A stretch of DNA of 64,000 bases, from the NCBI GenBank assembly GCA_948473335.1, contig CAOKXF010000002.1:62001-126000 (forward strand). The letters are read 5' to 3'. Numbering within the stretch: the stretch's first letter is position 1; the number at the start of each line of letters is the position of its first letter. A model generated the notes under the pieces. That model had not been told where the DNA came from and ran no database searches. It was given only the letters and a program-made list of their open reading frames with translations. The DNA is from an uncultured Clostridium sp. (GTDB lineage Bacteria; Bacillota; Clostridia; TANB77; CAG-508). The translations under genes and the position numbers were made by a program. This document shows, one piece after another, positions 34,575-45,205 of the stretch.

Positions 34575-35210
34575 TTATATTGTTTTAACTACTTCCTTTA
34601 CTCTTTTAATAAATTCTTCTTTATTTGACAATACTTGTCTTAATTTATCTAAAGCATCTTCAAACTCTTTATCTTCTAAATATACTTTTGCATAGCCGTT
34701 TTCTCCATATCTTTCTGTCAAATGCGTATAAACTCTTTCAATCTGTTGATATTCAGATAAGTTCATATAATTTCTTTTTCCATAAGAATATGTTCGTTTA
34801 ATAGTATTATCTATATCTATAATTGTTCTGTCTGCTGTACTTATTATTTTTCCATATATAGTTCTAGGTTCATGGTTGCTAGAGGCTCTATGATCTTCTA
34901 TTGCTTCTTTAATTATAATTATTTGCTCATCTGTAAACCATTGTCTTATTTTTTCATCTTGCATAAACATTTTAGCTGATATAATTTCATGTGTATTTCT
35001 ATCTATATAATGTCCTAAATCATGATATGAAGCTATTGTATAAACCATATCATAATCAACATCATATTTTTTTGCTAATTCCAGACTTCTTTTTATTACT
35101 ATTTTTATATGATTTATTCCATGTCCTTCTTCATTTTTATCATATTTTGGAAAAATCTCGTTTTCTATATATTGGACTAATTCTTCATTCATTTGATTAA
35201 TTTCCTCCAT
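34575..35210 (-). CDS. HD-domain phosphohydrolase
   Basis: GHGINHIKIVIKRSLELAKKYDVDYDMVYTIASYHDLGH. Confidence 0.88.
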   Translation of the reverse strand: MEEINQMNEELVQYIENEIFPKYDKNEEGHGINHIKIVIKRSLELAKKYDVDYDMVYTIASYHDLGHYIDRNTHEIISAKMFMQDEKIRQWFTDEQIIIIKEAIEDHRASSNHEPRTIYGKIISTADRTIIDIDNTIKRTYSYGKRNYMNLSEYQQIERVYTHLTERYGENGYAKVYLEDKEFEDALDKLRQVLSNKEEFIKRVKEVVKTI

Positions 35211-35353
35211 TCAGTTTAAATAACTATATTTCTCACTTACAATATTATATAGTTCTCTTGCACCATTGCTTAACTCAGTTTCATTTACTTCTCCAATTTT
35301 ATATCTTTCATATCCTAAACATTTATTTTTTCAATTATTTGTACTTCGGCCAT
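35211..35353 (-). pseudogene. 3' remnant of the DHFR-like gene (second copy of 38002-38117)
   Basis: CLGYERYKIGEVNETELSNGARELYNIVSEKYSYLN*; about 115 bp homologous to 38002-38117. Confidence 0.75.
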
Positions 35354-35409
35354 CTTACCTCCTTCTTGCCGATTACTGTTTCATTATATATTAAAAACAT
35401 TTCTTTTTC

Positions 35410-35571
35410 AATAAAAATTTACAGTTATTAGCATCTTTTGTTGATTTTGTTTTTGATTTTTTCATATTCATTTTTTGTAATTTTGTTTTCTTTTATTAGT
35501 TTGTTTAAAATTTCTATATATGCACTTTTTCTTATATTTCTTTGAATATTACTATTTTTAATTTCTATCAT
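35410..35571 (-). CDS. Small 53-aa SHOCT-like protein, possibly a truncated mobile-element accessory protein
   Basis: MIEIKNSNIQRNIRKSAYIEILNKLIKENKITKNEYENQKQ...; not in ORF track (short). Confidence 0.4.
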
Positions 35572-35659
35572 TCTCTAACACCTCCTGTCTTTTATTTTTA
35601 GGCATTAAAAAATAACAAGCATTTTTTACTTGTTATTGTAATTCATCTATTATTTACTT

Positions 35660-35835
35660 TTAGACACAATACTCCCTTTGTTATATTTTAAATGGAGTAA
35701 TTTTGTGCTTTTTTATATTACTCTTTTTACCTTTGCCCTAACACAAAGTTTTCTACTTTACCTTTGTTTTCACAAAGTAATTGCTGATTTATCAGCTTTA
35801 CCCATTTTCATGGTATCAACTACATATGCTATGTA
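35660..35835 (-). promoter_or_regulatory. Series of short hairpins, several followed by GGUAAA, ending in alternative stems (attenuator-like leader)
   Basis: Minus strand: CCATGAAAATGG-GTAAA, GCTGATAAATCAGC, CTTTGtgaaaaCAAAG-GTAAA, CTTTGtgttagggCAAAG-GTAAA, then GAGTAAT/ATTACTCC/GGAGTAT. Confidence 0.45.
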
Positions 35836-35994
35836 ATGACAATTTCTTAACACAGATACATTATACTATATATTTTCCTAAAATGGAATATACACACCCT
35901 GTTTTTTTATTTGCTTATAGCTGTAGCTTTTTAAGATTTTTTATATCCACTTCTATTTATTTCAAGAAAATTTTCTATACTGTATTTGAAATTT

Positions 35995-36486
35995 TTATTT
36001 ATATTGTTGTGATTTTTCTTCTAACATTTTGAAATCACAACATCTATCAATTATTCTTTGTGGTAGTTTTTTATTTATAACTCTATTATATAAATTTTTA
36101 GCTCTATTTAAGATTATATTTGCATTTTCTCTTTCATTGCACCAATGTATTTGCTTATATAATAATGTTTTATATGCTTGATCTTGTTCATTTTCGACAT
36201 CAATTTTTATACATTGCTCCATTGGAATTGGTATCATATTATTAAAGTTAATTGCTCCTAAACTTCCATTGTCTATTTTTAAAAAGTCTATTGTGTTCTT
36301 CATTTTTAAGTGTTTTGGTTTAGGAGATGTGAATGGTGCAAAATATAGTATTTCATCTACTTTTAATACAATTCCTATAAAGGGTCTTCTTGCTTTTTCA
36401 TCATAAGATTTTGATATTCTTTTATCAAATTGGCTCATATATTTTACATATTCTTCCTTAACTATATAAAAATTTAATTTTCCCAT
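35995..36486 (-). CDS. toxN: Type III toxin-antitoxin system toxin, ToxN/AbiQ family endoribonuclease
   Basis: MGKLNFYIVKEEYVKYMSQFDKRI...RRPFIGIVLKVDEILYFAPFTSPKPKHLKMKNTIDFLKIDNGSLGAINFNNMIPIP; RBS AAGGAG; preceded by tandem-repeat RNA. Confidence 0.93.
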   Translation of the reverse strand: MGKLNFYIVKEEYVKYMSQFDKRISKSYDEKARRPFIGIVLKVDEILYFAPFTSPKPKHLKMKNTIDFLKIDNGSLGAINFNNMIPIPMEQCIKIDVENEQDQAYKTLLYKQIHWCNERENANIILNRAKNLYNRVINKKLPQRIIDRCCDFKMLEEKSQQYK

Positions 36487-36507
36487 TTATTGCTCCTTAA
36501 TAAATTA

Positions 36508-36527
36508 GGATACCATTTCTGGTATCC
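36508..36527 (-). terminator. Hairpin between antitoxin RNA and toxN (leaky terminator typical of type III TA)
   Basis: GGATACC-N6-GGTATCC. Confidence 0.7.
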
Positions 36528-36530
36528 CTA

Positions 36531-36640
36531 CTTTTTTCGTTCTTCACTTTATGGTAGAAGTTCACCGCTTTTTTCGTTCCCCTCTTTATGGTAGAGGCTC
36601 ACCGCTTTTTTCGTTCCTCACTTATGGTAGAGGCTTACCG
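36531..36640 (-). repeat. Three tandem 36-37 nt ToxI repeats (consensus GCGGTGAGCCTCTACCATAAAGWGAGGAACGAAAAAA on minus strand)
   Basis: Units 36531-36567, 36568-36604, 36605-36640; CCTC/GAGG changes to CTTC/GAAG in one unit. Confidence 0.95.
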
Positions 36641-36683
36641 CTTTTTAAACAATAATCAAATTATTGTTTCTTTTATTATATTC

Positions 36684-36712
36684 ATTATAAGATATTTTAT
36701 TACATTTGTCAA
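36684..36712 (-). promoter_or_regulatory. Perfect sigma-A promoter TTGACA-N17-TATAAT for toxI-toxN
   Basis: -35 at 36707-36712, -10 at 36684-36689 (reverse strand). Confidence 0.9.
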
Positions 36713-36728
36713 TTGTTTTTACGTTAAC

Positions 36729-36758
36729 TTTTGAGGTTTCCAATTTGAAACCTCAAAA
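36729..36758. terminator. Intrinsic terminator after the MBL-fold hydrolase
   Basis: TTTTGAGGTTTC-caattt-GAAACCTCAAAA. Confidence 0.75.
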
Positions 36759-36785
36759 TAGTTTATACATGATGTTACACTGCTT

Positions 36786-37442
36786 TTATTCTATTTCAAT
36801 ACTTTCATCATTTTCTAATATCTCGTAATCTACTTCATATTTTTCAAACATTTCTTTTATAAAATCAAAATTTGGTGGAAATGCTGGATTATCCATATGA
36901 ATTGGAATTACTAATGTAGCTCCTACTTCTTTTGCATATAATGATGCTTCAAATGCTGACATTGTTAATCCATATCCAGTTACTGGAGTACATAGAATAT
37001 CTGCCTTATATTCATTTTTAAAACAAATGGTATCACTTGTTGAATATAATCTGTTTTCTCCATCATCAATAATATATCCTACATTTTCATGTACTTCTTT
37101 GTTTCCTTTTAGTAATGGTTGATATCCATGTATTGCATGTACTACTTCTATTTTTATATTATCTAATTCAATAATATCATTTTCTTTAACTATATTTATA
37201 TTTAAACTTTTATTAGTATCTTGAACTTCTTTAGTAGAATAAATTGTTATATTTTTATTTAGCTTTTTCAATACTTCCGTATTACAATGGTCTGGATGTT
37301 TGTGCGTTATTAAAATTATATCTACAGTGTTCCAAATATTATAATACTCCTCCTTATATTTTAAGTTTCCTGGATCAACTAATATTTTCTTTCCTTTTGT
37401 TTCTATTAATAAACATGATTGTGGAAATTTTGTAATTTTCAT
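36786..37442 (-). CDS. MBL-fold metal-dependent hydrolase (UPF0173-like)
   Basis: IILITHKHPDHCNTEVL; GLTMSAFEASLYAKEVGATLVIPIHMDN. Confidence 0.88.
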   Translation of the reverse strand: MKITKFPQSCLLIETKGKKILVDPGNLKYKEEYYNIWNTVDIILITHKHPDHCNTEVLKKLNKNITIYSTKEVQDTNKSLNINIVKENDIIELDNIKIEVVHAIHGYQPLLKGNKEVHENVGYIIDDGENRLYSTSDTICFKNEYKADILCTPVTGYGLTMSAFEASLYAKEVGATLVIPIHMDNPAFPPNFDFIKEMFEKYEVDYEILENDESIEIE

Positions 37443-37464
37443 AGTCTTATCTCTCCTTTTATTT

Positions 37465-37911
37465 TTATCTAATATATTTAGTATTATTAAAGATTTCTAA
37501 AGGATATATTTTTTTATCTTCAAAATCTTTTATAAATTGAATACTTGTGTCATATCCTCTTAATTCTTGTTCTGTCATATTTTTTACTTGTTCTATATCT
37601 AACCATTGAACATCAAGTATTTCATTTGGGTTAATTTTTATATTTTCTTCAACAATTTCTGCTGTAAATCTAACCATTAATCTTGACTCTGCATCTTTAG
37701 CTTCAACCATACATATAGGCAATACTCCTTTAAGTTTAACTTTGCATCCCGTTTCTTCGTATACTTCCCTAATTGCTGCATCTGTTATAAACTCTGGCTC
37801 ATCAACATGTCCTGCTGGAAAGTTCCATTGACCATAACACTTCTTTTTTGCTTCCTTTATCATTAATATTTTATTATCTCTTACGATTAAACAACCTGCT
37901 ATTACTACCAT
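37465..37911 (-). CDS. NUDIX hydrolase
   Basis: GQWNFPAGHVDEPEFITDAAIREVYEETGCK. Confidence 0.93.
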   Translation of the reverse strand: MVVIAGCLIVRDNKILMIKEAKKKCYGQWNFPAGHVDEPEFITDAAIREVYEETGCKVKLKGVLPICMVEAKDAESRLMVRFTAEIVEENIKINPNEILDVQWLDIEQVKNMTEQELRGYDTSIQFIKDFEDKKIYPLEIFNNTKYIR

Positions 37912-38001
37912 TTGACATTTCTCCTTATAAAATTATTTCTTCCATATATACTGGAACGATTACATTATAATCTTTTCTTCATTCATTAACATTTCCTCCA
38001 T

Positions 38002-38336
38002 TTATTTTAAATGACTATATTTCTCACTTACAATATTATATAGTTCTCTTTCACCATTGCTTAATTCATTTTTGTCTACTTCCTGATTTTATATCTTTCG
38101 TATCCTAAACATTTATTAGGTTCTGCAATTAAAATAATTATATTTATGTCTTTTAAATCATTTAGATATTTCTTTCCCCAAGACAATATATTTCCCAAGT
38201 CTTTCTGCCCCATATTAATACATCATATTCTTTTAAAAATTCTAGCATTATTTCCCAACCTCTGTAAGATAAAAAATCTTCATTTCCATCTTCTGTAGCA
38301 ATTAGTCCATTGATAGAAAATGCCATTTCAATTGTT
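38002..38336 (-). pseudogene. Dihydrofolate reductase-like (RibD C-terminal family) gene with frameshifts
   Basis: MAFSINGLIATEDGNEDFLSYRGWEIMLEFLKEYDVLIWGRKTWE | WGKKYLNDLKDINIIILIAEPNKCLGYERYK | NELSNGERELYNIVSEKYSHLK* in different frames. Confidence 0.75.
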
Positions 38337-38345
38337 ATCTTTCTC

Positions 38346-38696
38346 CTATAAATCTAATAACTTACATTGTTCTTTATACCATGCTGGAGTACATATCATT
38401 ATTATTTTGCAGTTTCCATTCCAATAGTAGATTTCTTCTTTCTCTATTAAAATTACATCTCCTTGTTCAAAATTGCTACTTTTATCTTTTTTATTAAGAG
38501 TTCCTTTTCCCTCTAGTATATAACAAATTTCTTTACACTTTTCATTGGTACAATATCCTTTTTCTGGATATCTGCCACTAATTGTATTGATACAAAAATC
38601 AATATCTTTATCCTTTAAACCTATTGAATATTCTAATAATTTACTTGTATTACTATTTTTTATTGATTGTGCATCACTAGATTTTACTAATTTCAT
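38346..38696 (-). CDS. Cupin-domain protein
   Basis: ICYILEGKGTLNKKDKSSNFEQGDVILIEKEEIYYWNGNCKIIMICTPAWY. Confidence 0.85.
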   Translation of the reverse strand: MKLVKSSDAQSIKNSNTSKLLEYSIGLKDKDIDFCINTISGRYPEKGYCTNEKCKEICYILEGKGTLNKKDKSSNFEQGDVILIEKEEIYYWNGNCKIIMICTPAWYKEQCKLLDL

Positions 38697-38708
38697 TTCC
38701 TTACCTCT

Positions 38709-38790
38709 TTAAATATAACTTACTATATCTTCAAATGTGTCACATCTACTTTCACTATTGATATGTCTTGCATTTGGTATTAAGATTTCT
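38709..38790 (-). pseudogene. C-terminal fragment of an alpha/beta serine hydrolase (RBBP9/YdeN-like)
   Basis: GEILIPNARHINSESRCDTFEDIVSYI*. Confidence 0.55.
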
Positions 38791-38793
38791 CCT

Positions 38794-39465
38794 TTAAACA
38801 ACTTTTCTATTTATTGTTATTTCACTTACTTCAATCATTTTAGGTAGCTTTAATAGATGTAACATTAAGTCTGCAATATCTGCTGGATTCATCCATTCTT
38901 CTGGGTGTTCTATTTCTTTCCCAGTCCATTTTGTATGCATTCTAGTATTCATTCCACCAACATTAAATTGTATTACACGACAATTGTATTTTTTTAATTC
39001 TAGTTGTAAATTATAGCTTGTTCCACGAATTGCCCATTTTGAAGTTGTATAAGCAATTTGGTCTGTATAACCTGCTTTTGTTCCAATAGTTGAACCTACA
39101 TTGAAAATATCTGCTTCACTTTCTTTTATTAATGTTATTAATTGTGTAACTAAATAAATAGGAGCAAGTACATTTACTTTCATTAAATCATCTAATACAT
39201 CATAAGTAACTTCTTCTAGTTTCTGTACTCCTGGTAGACCTGCACAATTTATTACCGCATCTATTTTCTTATATTTTTCCTTAATGATATTACAAGTAGC
39301 TTCTATTGATTTTTCATCCGTTAAATCTGTTTTAATAAAATCACATTCATAATTAGGTTTCGTTCTACATAATGCAACTATCTTTATATCTTTTTCTTTT
39401 AAACACTTTAAAGCAAATTCTTTTCCTAATCCGTCACTTGCTCCTGTTAAAATAATATTTTTCAT
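38794..39465 (-). CDS. SDR-family oxidoreductase (start at MKNIILTGASDGLG)
   Basis: MKNIILTGASDGLGKEFALKCLKEKDIKIVALCRT; INCAGLPGVQKLEE; QIAYTTSKWAIRG. Confidence 0.93.
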   Translation of the reverse strand: MKNIILTGASDGLGKEFALKCLKEKDIKIVALCRTKPNYECDFIKTDLTDEKSIEATCNIIKEKYKKIDAVINCAGLPGVQKLEEVTYDVLDDLMKVNVLAPIYLVTQLITLIKESEADIFNVGSTIGTKAGYTDQIAYTTSKWAIRGTSYNLQLELKKYNCRVIQFNVGGMNTRMHTKWTGKEIEHPEEWMNPADIADLMLHLLKLPKMIEVSEITINRKVV

Positions 39466-39686
39466 TCTCTTACTCTCCTTATCATTATGCTGTAATTCTA
39501 TCACAAGTTGACAGTTTTTACAATAAAATCCAAAATTAAAAATTCTATTATTCACATAATATACTTTCATTAATTGAATTTTAGAATAAAAAACGAATTA
39601 TCAGAATTTCTAAGTGATGGCAATCACAAAGAAATTCTAGAAATTCGCTTATTTATCTTTTTTATTAAACTCGCTTATATCAATGC

Positions 39687-39941
39687 TTATAAGTTTTCTA
39701 TCTCTGATGTTCCTATCTTATACTCAATATCTTCCATATATGGAAAAATCTCTTTAACTCTTTTTAATGTTAACATAGACATTTTAGGTTGCGGGTTTTT
39801 AGGATTATCAGTTAACAATTTCTGTGTATAGCAATTCTTTGCCGTTTTAAACAAAACATATCTATTTCTCACATATGTGTAATAAATCTGATAACCATTT
39901 TGCAAATCTAACCACATTTTTTCAAAAGTATATTCTTCCAT
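39687..39941 (-). CDS. Small hypothetical protein (84 aa)
   Basis: MEEYTFEKMWLDLQNGYQIYYTYVRNRYVLFKTAKNC...; RBS-like AAGGAGG upstream. Confidence 0.65.
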   Translation of the reverse strand: MEEYTFEKMWLDLQNGYQIYYTYVRNRYVLFKTAKNCYTQKLLTDNPKNPQPKMSMLTLKRVKEIFPYMEDIEYKIGTSEIENL

Positions 39942-39978
39942 CTAGTTCCTCCTTTTCAAAATTAGTTCTTATTATAAT

Positions 39979-41991
<2,013 letters not shown>

Positions 41992-42036
41992 TTATCATTC
42001 CTTCCGTATAATAAATATTATTTTGTAATTTAAAAT

Positions 42037-42076
42037 ATCCAAGTGGATTTATTCTTATTTTTATATCCACTTGGAT
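42037..42076 (-). terminator. Intrinsic terminator after the sortase gene
   Basis: ATCCAAGTGGAT-N16-ATCCACTTGGAT. Confidence 0.7.
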
Positions 42077-42100
42077 TAGCTAATATTTCATATCTTTATT

Positions 42101-42781
42101 TTAATTATCTAAATCACATTTTGCTAATATTATTAATCTATATTTTCCATCATCTGTACATGTTTGTAATGAAATTTCTCTTGCCCCATTTGTACTTCTT
42201 ACTATGAAGTCTGTATTGTTTTCTTCTGTTTCAAATTTGTCATATATTGTATATGATAATTTTCTTCCTGTTAAATCTGTTATGTATATTTTATCTCCTT
42301 TTGCTAACTTTTTGTTATTTGAGAAAAATTGTCCATTTCTATAATTGTGACCTATTATTACTGTATTACCTGGTTGGTTTGGTCCTGGTCCATATATTAT
42401 TGCTACTGATTTTTCTATTGCTGACTTTGAAGGTTTTGTTAATATTGGATATGCTAATTTTATTGCTGGTATTTCTATTGTTCCAGATACATCAAATCCC
42501 TGATATGTTTGTTTTTTTCCAGTTGTTCCATTTGTTTCTACTGTTTGTACATTATTTAATGGATCATTATCAATTTCTCCTGGTTTATTATTTGTATTCT
42601 CATCTTTATCTTCTGGTTTTATGTTTTGACCAAAATTGCTCACAAATTTATTTGCTTCTTGCTCTGTTGAATATTTTTTGTATACTCTATAACTAAAAAA
42701 TCCTATTAATCCTACTACTGCTATAATTATTATTATTAATAACACTGTTAAGAAATTACCATATTTACTACTCTCATACAT
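42101..42781 (-). CDS. Sortase
   Basis: N-terminal TM; GTIEIPAIKLAYPIL; NTVIIGHNYRNGQFFSN; ISLQTCTDDGKYRLIILAKC (TLxTC-like motif). Confidence 0.93.
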   Translation of the reverse strand: MYESSKYGNFLTVLLIIIIIAVVGLIGFFSYRVYKKYSTEQEANKFVSNFGQNIKPEDKDENTNNKPGEIDNDPLNNVQTVETNGTTGKKQTYQGFDVSGTIEIPAIKLAYPILTKPSKSAIEKSVAIIYGPGPNQPGNTVIIGHNYRNGQFFSNNKKLAKGDKIYITDLTGRKLSYTIYDKFETEENNTDFIVRSTNGAREISLQTCTDDGKYRLIILAKCDLDN

Positions 42782-42904
42782 ATTAATTTCCTCCTCTTTT
42801 AATCCCTTTTTATCCTATATTTAATTATACCATTTTTTACATTTTTCTGCAAGTTTTATAAAGATTTTTTTGTTATTAATCTATAAATAGTATTTCGTTG
42901 GATT

Positions 42905-43249
42905 TTATACTATCTTTTCTCCCATTTTTGTACCTGCTAAAATATGAAAATGTAAGTGCATTACCTCTTGTCCACTATCCTTTCCTGAATTAACTATTAC
43001 TCTAAATCCTTTTTCTTTGAAACCTTTTTCTTCTGCTATTTTATTTATTACTCCATATATTTTTCCTATTAACTGCTCATCTTCTTTTTGCATATGTGCT
43101 ATGCAATCTATGTGTTTTTTTGGTATTACTAATATGTGTATTGGTGTTGCTGGATTGATGTCATAAAATGCCAATATTTCATCATCTTCATATACTTTAT
43201 TTACAGGTATTTCTCCTTTTATCATTTTACAAAATATACAATCTTCCAT
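42905..43249 (-). CDS. HIT-family protein (start at MEDCIFCKMIKGEIP)
   Basis: CIFCKMIKGEIPVNKVYEDDEILAFYDINPATPIHILVIPKKHI; HLHFHILAG. Confidence 0.96.
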   Translation of the reverse strand: MEDCIFCKMIKGEIPVNKVYEDDEILAFYDINPATPIHILVIPKKHIDCIAHMQKEDEQLIGKIYGVINKIAEEKGFKEKGFRVIVNSGKDSGQEVMHLHFHILAGTKMGEKIV

Positions 43250-43326
43250 TTGTCTAGTAGTTGTAGATTTCTCTAACAACTTCTCCTTCCTTTTTTATAT
43301 TTTTATTTTTTTAATAACCTTTTTTT

Positions 43327-45084
43327 CTATTTTATTAATACAGCTTTTATTCTTCTTATTCCTGATGAACTTGATTCTTCTTTTTTTATTTTAAATGTTC
43401 CTATATTACCTGTATGTTCTACATGTGGTCCTCCACATATTTCTTTACTAAAATCTCCTATCGTATATACTTTTACTCTTTCTCCATATTTGTTTGTAAA
43501 TAGTCCTATCGCTCCTGATTCTTTAGCCTCATCATATGTCATTTCTTCACATACTACTTTTAAGTCTTTTTTTATTTGTTCATTTACTATATCTTCTACT
43601 TGTTTTATTTCTTCTGGAGTCATTTTTTGTGGATGGGTAAAGTCAAATCTTAATCTTTCTTGTGTTATATTTGATCCACTTTGTTTTACATGTTCTCCTA
43701 ATACTATTTTTAATGCTTTGTGTAACAAATGTGTTGCTGTATGATATTCTATTGTTTGTTCATTTTGTTCTGCCATTCCACCTTTAAATTTTTGTTCTGC
43801 TCCTTGTCTTGATAATTCTTGGTGTTCTTTATATAATTTTTCAAATTCGTTTTTGTCTATTTCTAATCCATTTTCTTTTGCTAAATCTTCTGTTACTTCT
43901 GGTGGAAATCCATATGTGTCATATAATTTGAATACTACTTTTCCTTCTATTGTAGTTTTTCCTTCTTGTTTTAACTTATTCATTTCTTTTGAAAATTCTT
44001 TTTCTCCATGTTCTAGTGTTTTTACGAATTTGTCTTTCTCTTCCAATATTACATTTTTTATTGCCTCTTTATTTGTTTCTAATTCTGGATACATTTCTTT
44101 TAGTGTTTCTATATTTAATTCTATTAAATTTGATAGTTCTTCTAATGATATTTGTAATTTGTTTATATACCTTATCATTCTTCTTATTAGTCTTCTTAAT
44201 ACATATCCTCTATCAATATTGCTTGGTCTTCCTCCATCATTAATTATCATCATACTTGAACGCAAATGTTCTGCTACTATTCTTCTACTATTTATGTTGT
44301 CAACTTTTTGTAGCTCTTCTAATCTATTCATTACTGGTGCAAATAATTCAGTTTCAAATGGAGTCTTCTTTCCTTGCAACAACATTGTCATTCTTTCTAA
44401 TCCTAATCCTGTATCTACATTTTTTTGTGATAATTTTGTATATTTTCCATCTTTTCCTTTATAATATTCCATAAATACATTATTCCATATTTCTACATAT
44501 TTCCCACAACCGCAAGATGGGTCACATTTTTCTGAACATTTTGGTTTTCCTGTATCATAAAACATTTCTGTATCTGGTCCACATGGTCCTTCATTTCCTG
44601 CTATCCACCAATTATCTTCTTTTCCAAAATAGTATATTCTTTCTTCTGGTATTCCTACTTTTTTCCAACATTTTGCTGTTTCTTCGTCTTTTTCACAGTC
44701 TTCATCTCCTGCAAAACATGTTACTGATATTTTTTCTGCTGGAATTCCTAATTCTTCTGTTAGAAATTCATAACTCATTTTTATTGATTCTTCTTTGAAA
44801 TAATCTCCTAATGACCAATTTCCTAGCATTTCAAAATATGTTAGATGTCTATTATCTCCTACTTCTTCTATATCATTTGTTCTTACACATTTTTGATAGT
44901 CTGTTATTCTTGTGCCTTCTGGGTGCTTTTCTCCTAATAAGTATGGTACTAATGGTTGCATCCCTGCTGTGTTGAATAATACTGATGGGTCATTTTCTGG
45001 TATTAATGGTGCTGATGGTATTATTTTATGTCCTTGTCTTTTAAAATAATTTAAATATTTGTTTCTTATTTCTATTGCTTTCAT
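43327..45084 (-). CDS. alaS: Alanyl-tRNA synthetase, short form (585 aa)
   Basis: MKAIEIRNKYLNYFKRQGHKIIPSAPLIPENDPSVLFNTAGMQPLVPYLLGEKHP; HTATHLLHKAL; ICGGPHVEHTGNIGTFKI; ends without C-terminal domain. Confidence 0.96.
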   Translation of the reverse strand: MKAIEIRNKYLNYFKRQGHKIIPSAPLIPENDPSVLFNTAGMQPLVPYLLGEKHPEGTRITDYQKCVRTNDIEEVGDNRHLTYFEMLGNWSLGDYFKEESIKMSYEFLTEELGIPAEKISVTCFAGDEDCEKDEETAKCWKKVGIPEERIYYFGKEDNWWIAGNEGPCGPDTEMFYDTGKPKCSEKCDPSCGCGKYVEIWNNVFMEYYKGKDGKYTKLSQKNVDTGLGLERMTMLLQGKKTPFETELFAPVMNRLEELQKVDNINSRRIVAEHLRSSMMIINDGGRPSNIDRGYVLRRLIRRMIRYINKLQISLEELSNLIELNIETLKEMYPELETNKEAIKNVILEEKDKFVKTLEHGEKEFSKEMNKLKQEGKTTIEGKVVFKLYDTYGFPPEVTEDLAKENGLEIDKNEFEKLYKEHQELSRQGAEQKFKGGMAEQNEQTIEYHTATHLLHKALKIVLGEHVKQSGSNITQERLRFDFTHPQKMTPEEIKQVEDIVNEQIKKDLKVVCEEMTYDEAKESGAIGLFTNKYGERVKVYTIGDFSKEICGGPHVEHTGNIGTFKIKKEESSSSGIRRIKAVLIK

Positions 45085-45205
45085 TTTCTCATTCCTTCCG
45101 TTTTTTTCTATGCATTTATTTTTTTCATCTTTTCTTTTATTTTTTTATTATACTTTAATTTATTTGTTTTTGCAATATTTATAAAACCATTTTATACAAT
45201 AAATT

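Larger units (their letters stand above)
36508..36677 (-). ncRNA. toxI: Type III antitoxin RNA (ToxI-like)
   Basis: Three tandem repeats, own consensus promoter, downstream hairpin terminator, directly upstream of toxN. Confidence 0.9.

Noticed and set aside
36531-36640. CRISPR array
   Set aside because: Repeats are directly abutting with no unique spacers and precede a ToxN-like gene, so an antitoxin RNA array is the better explanation.
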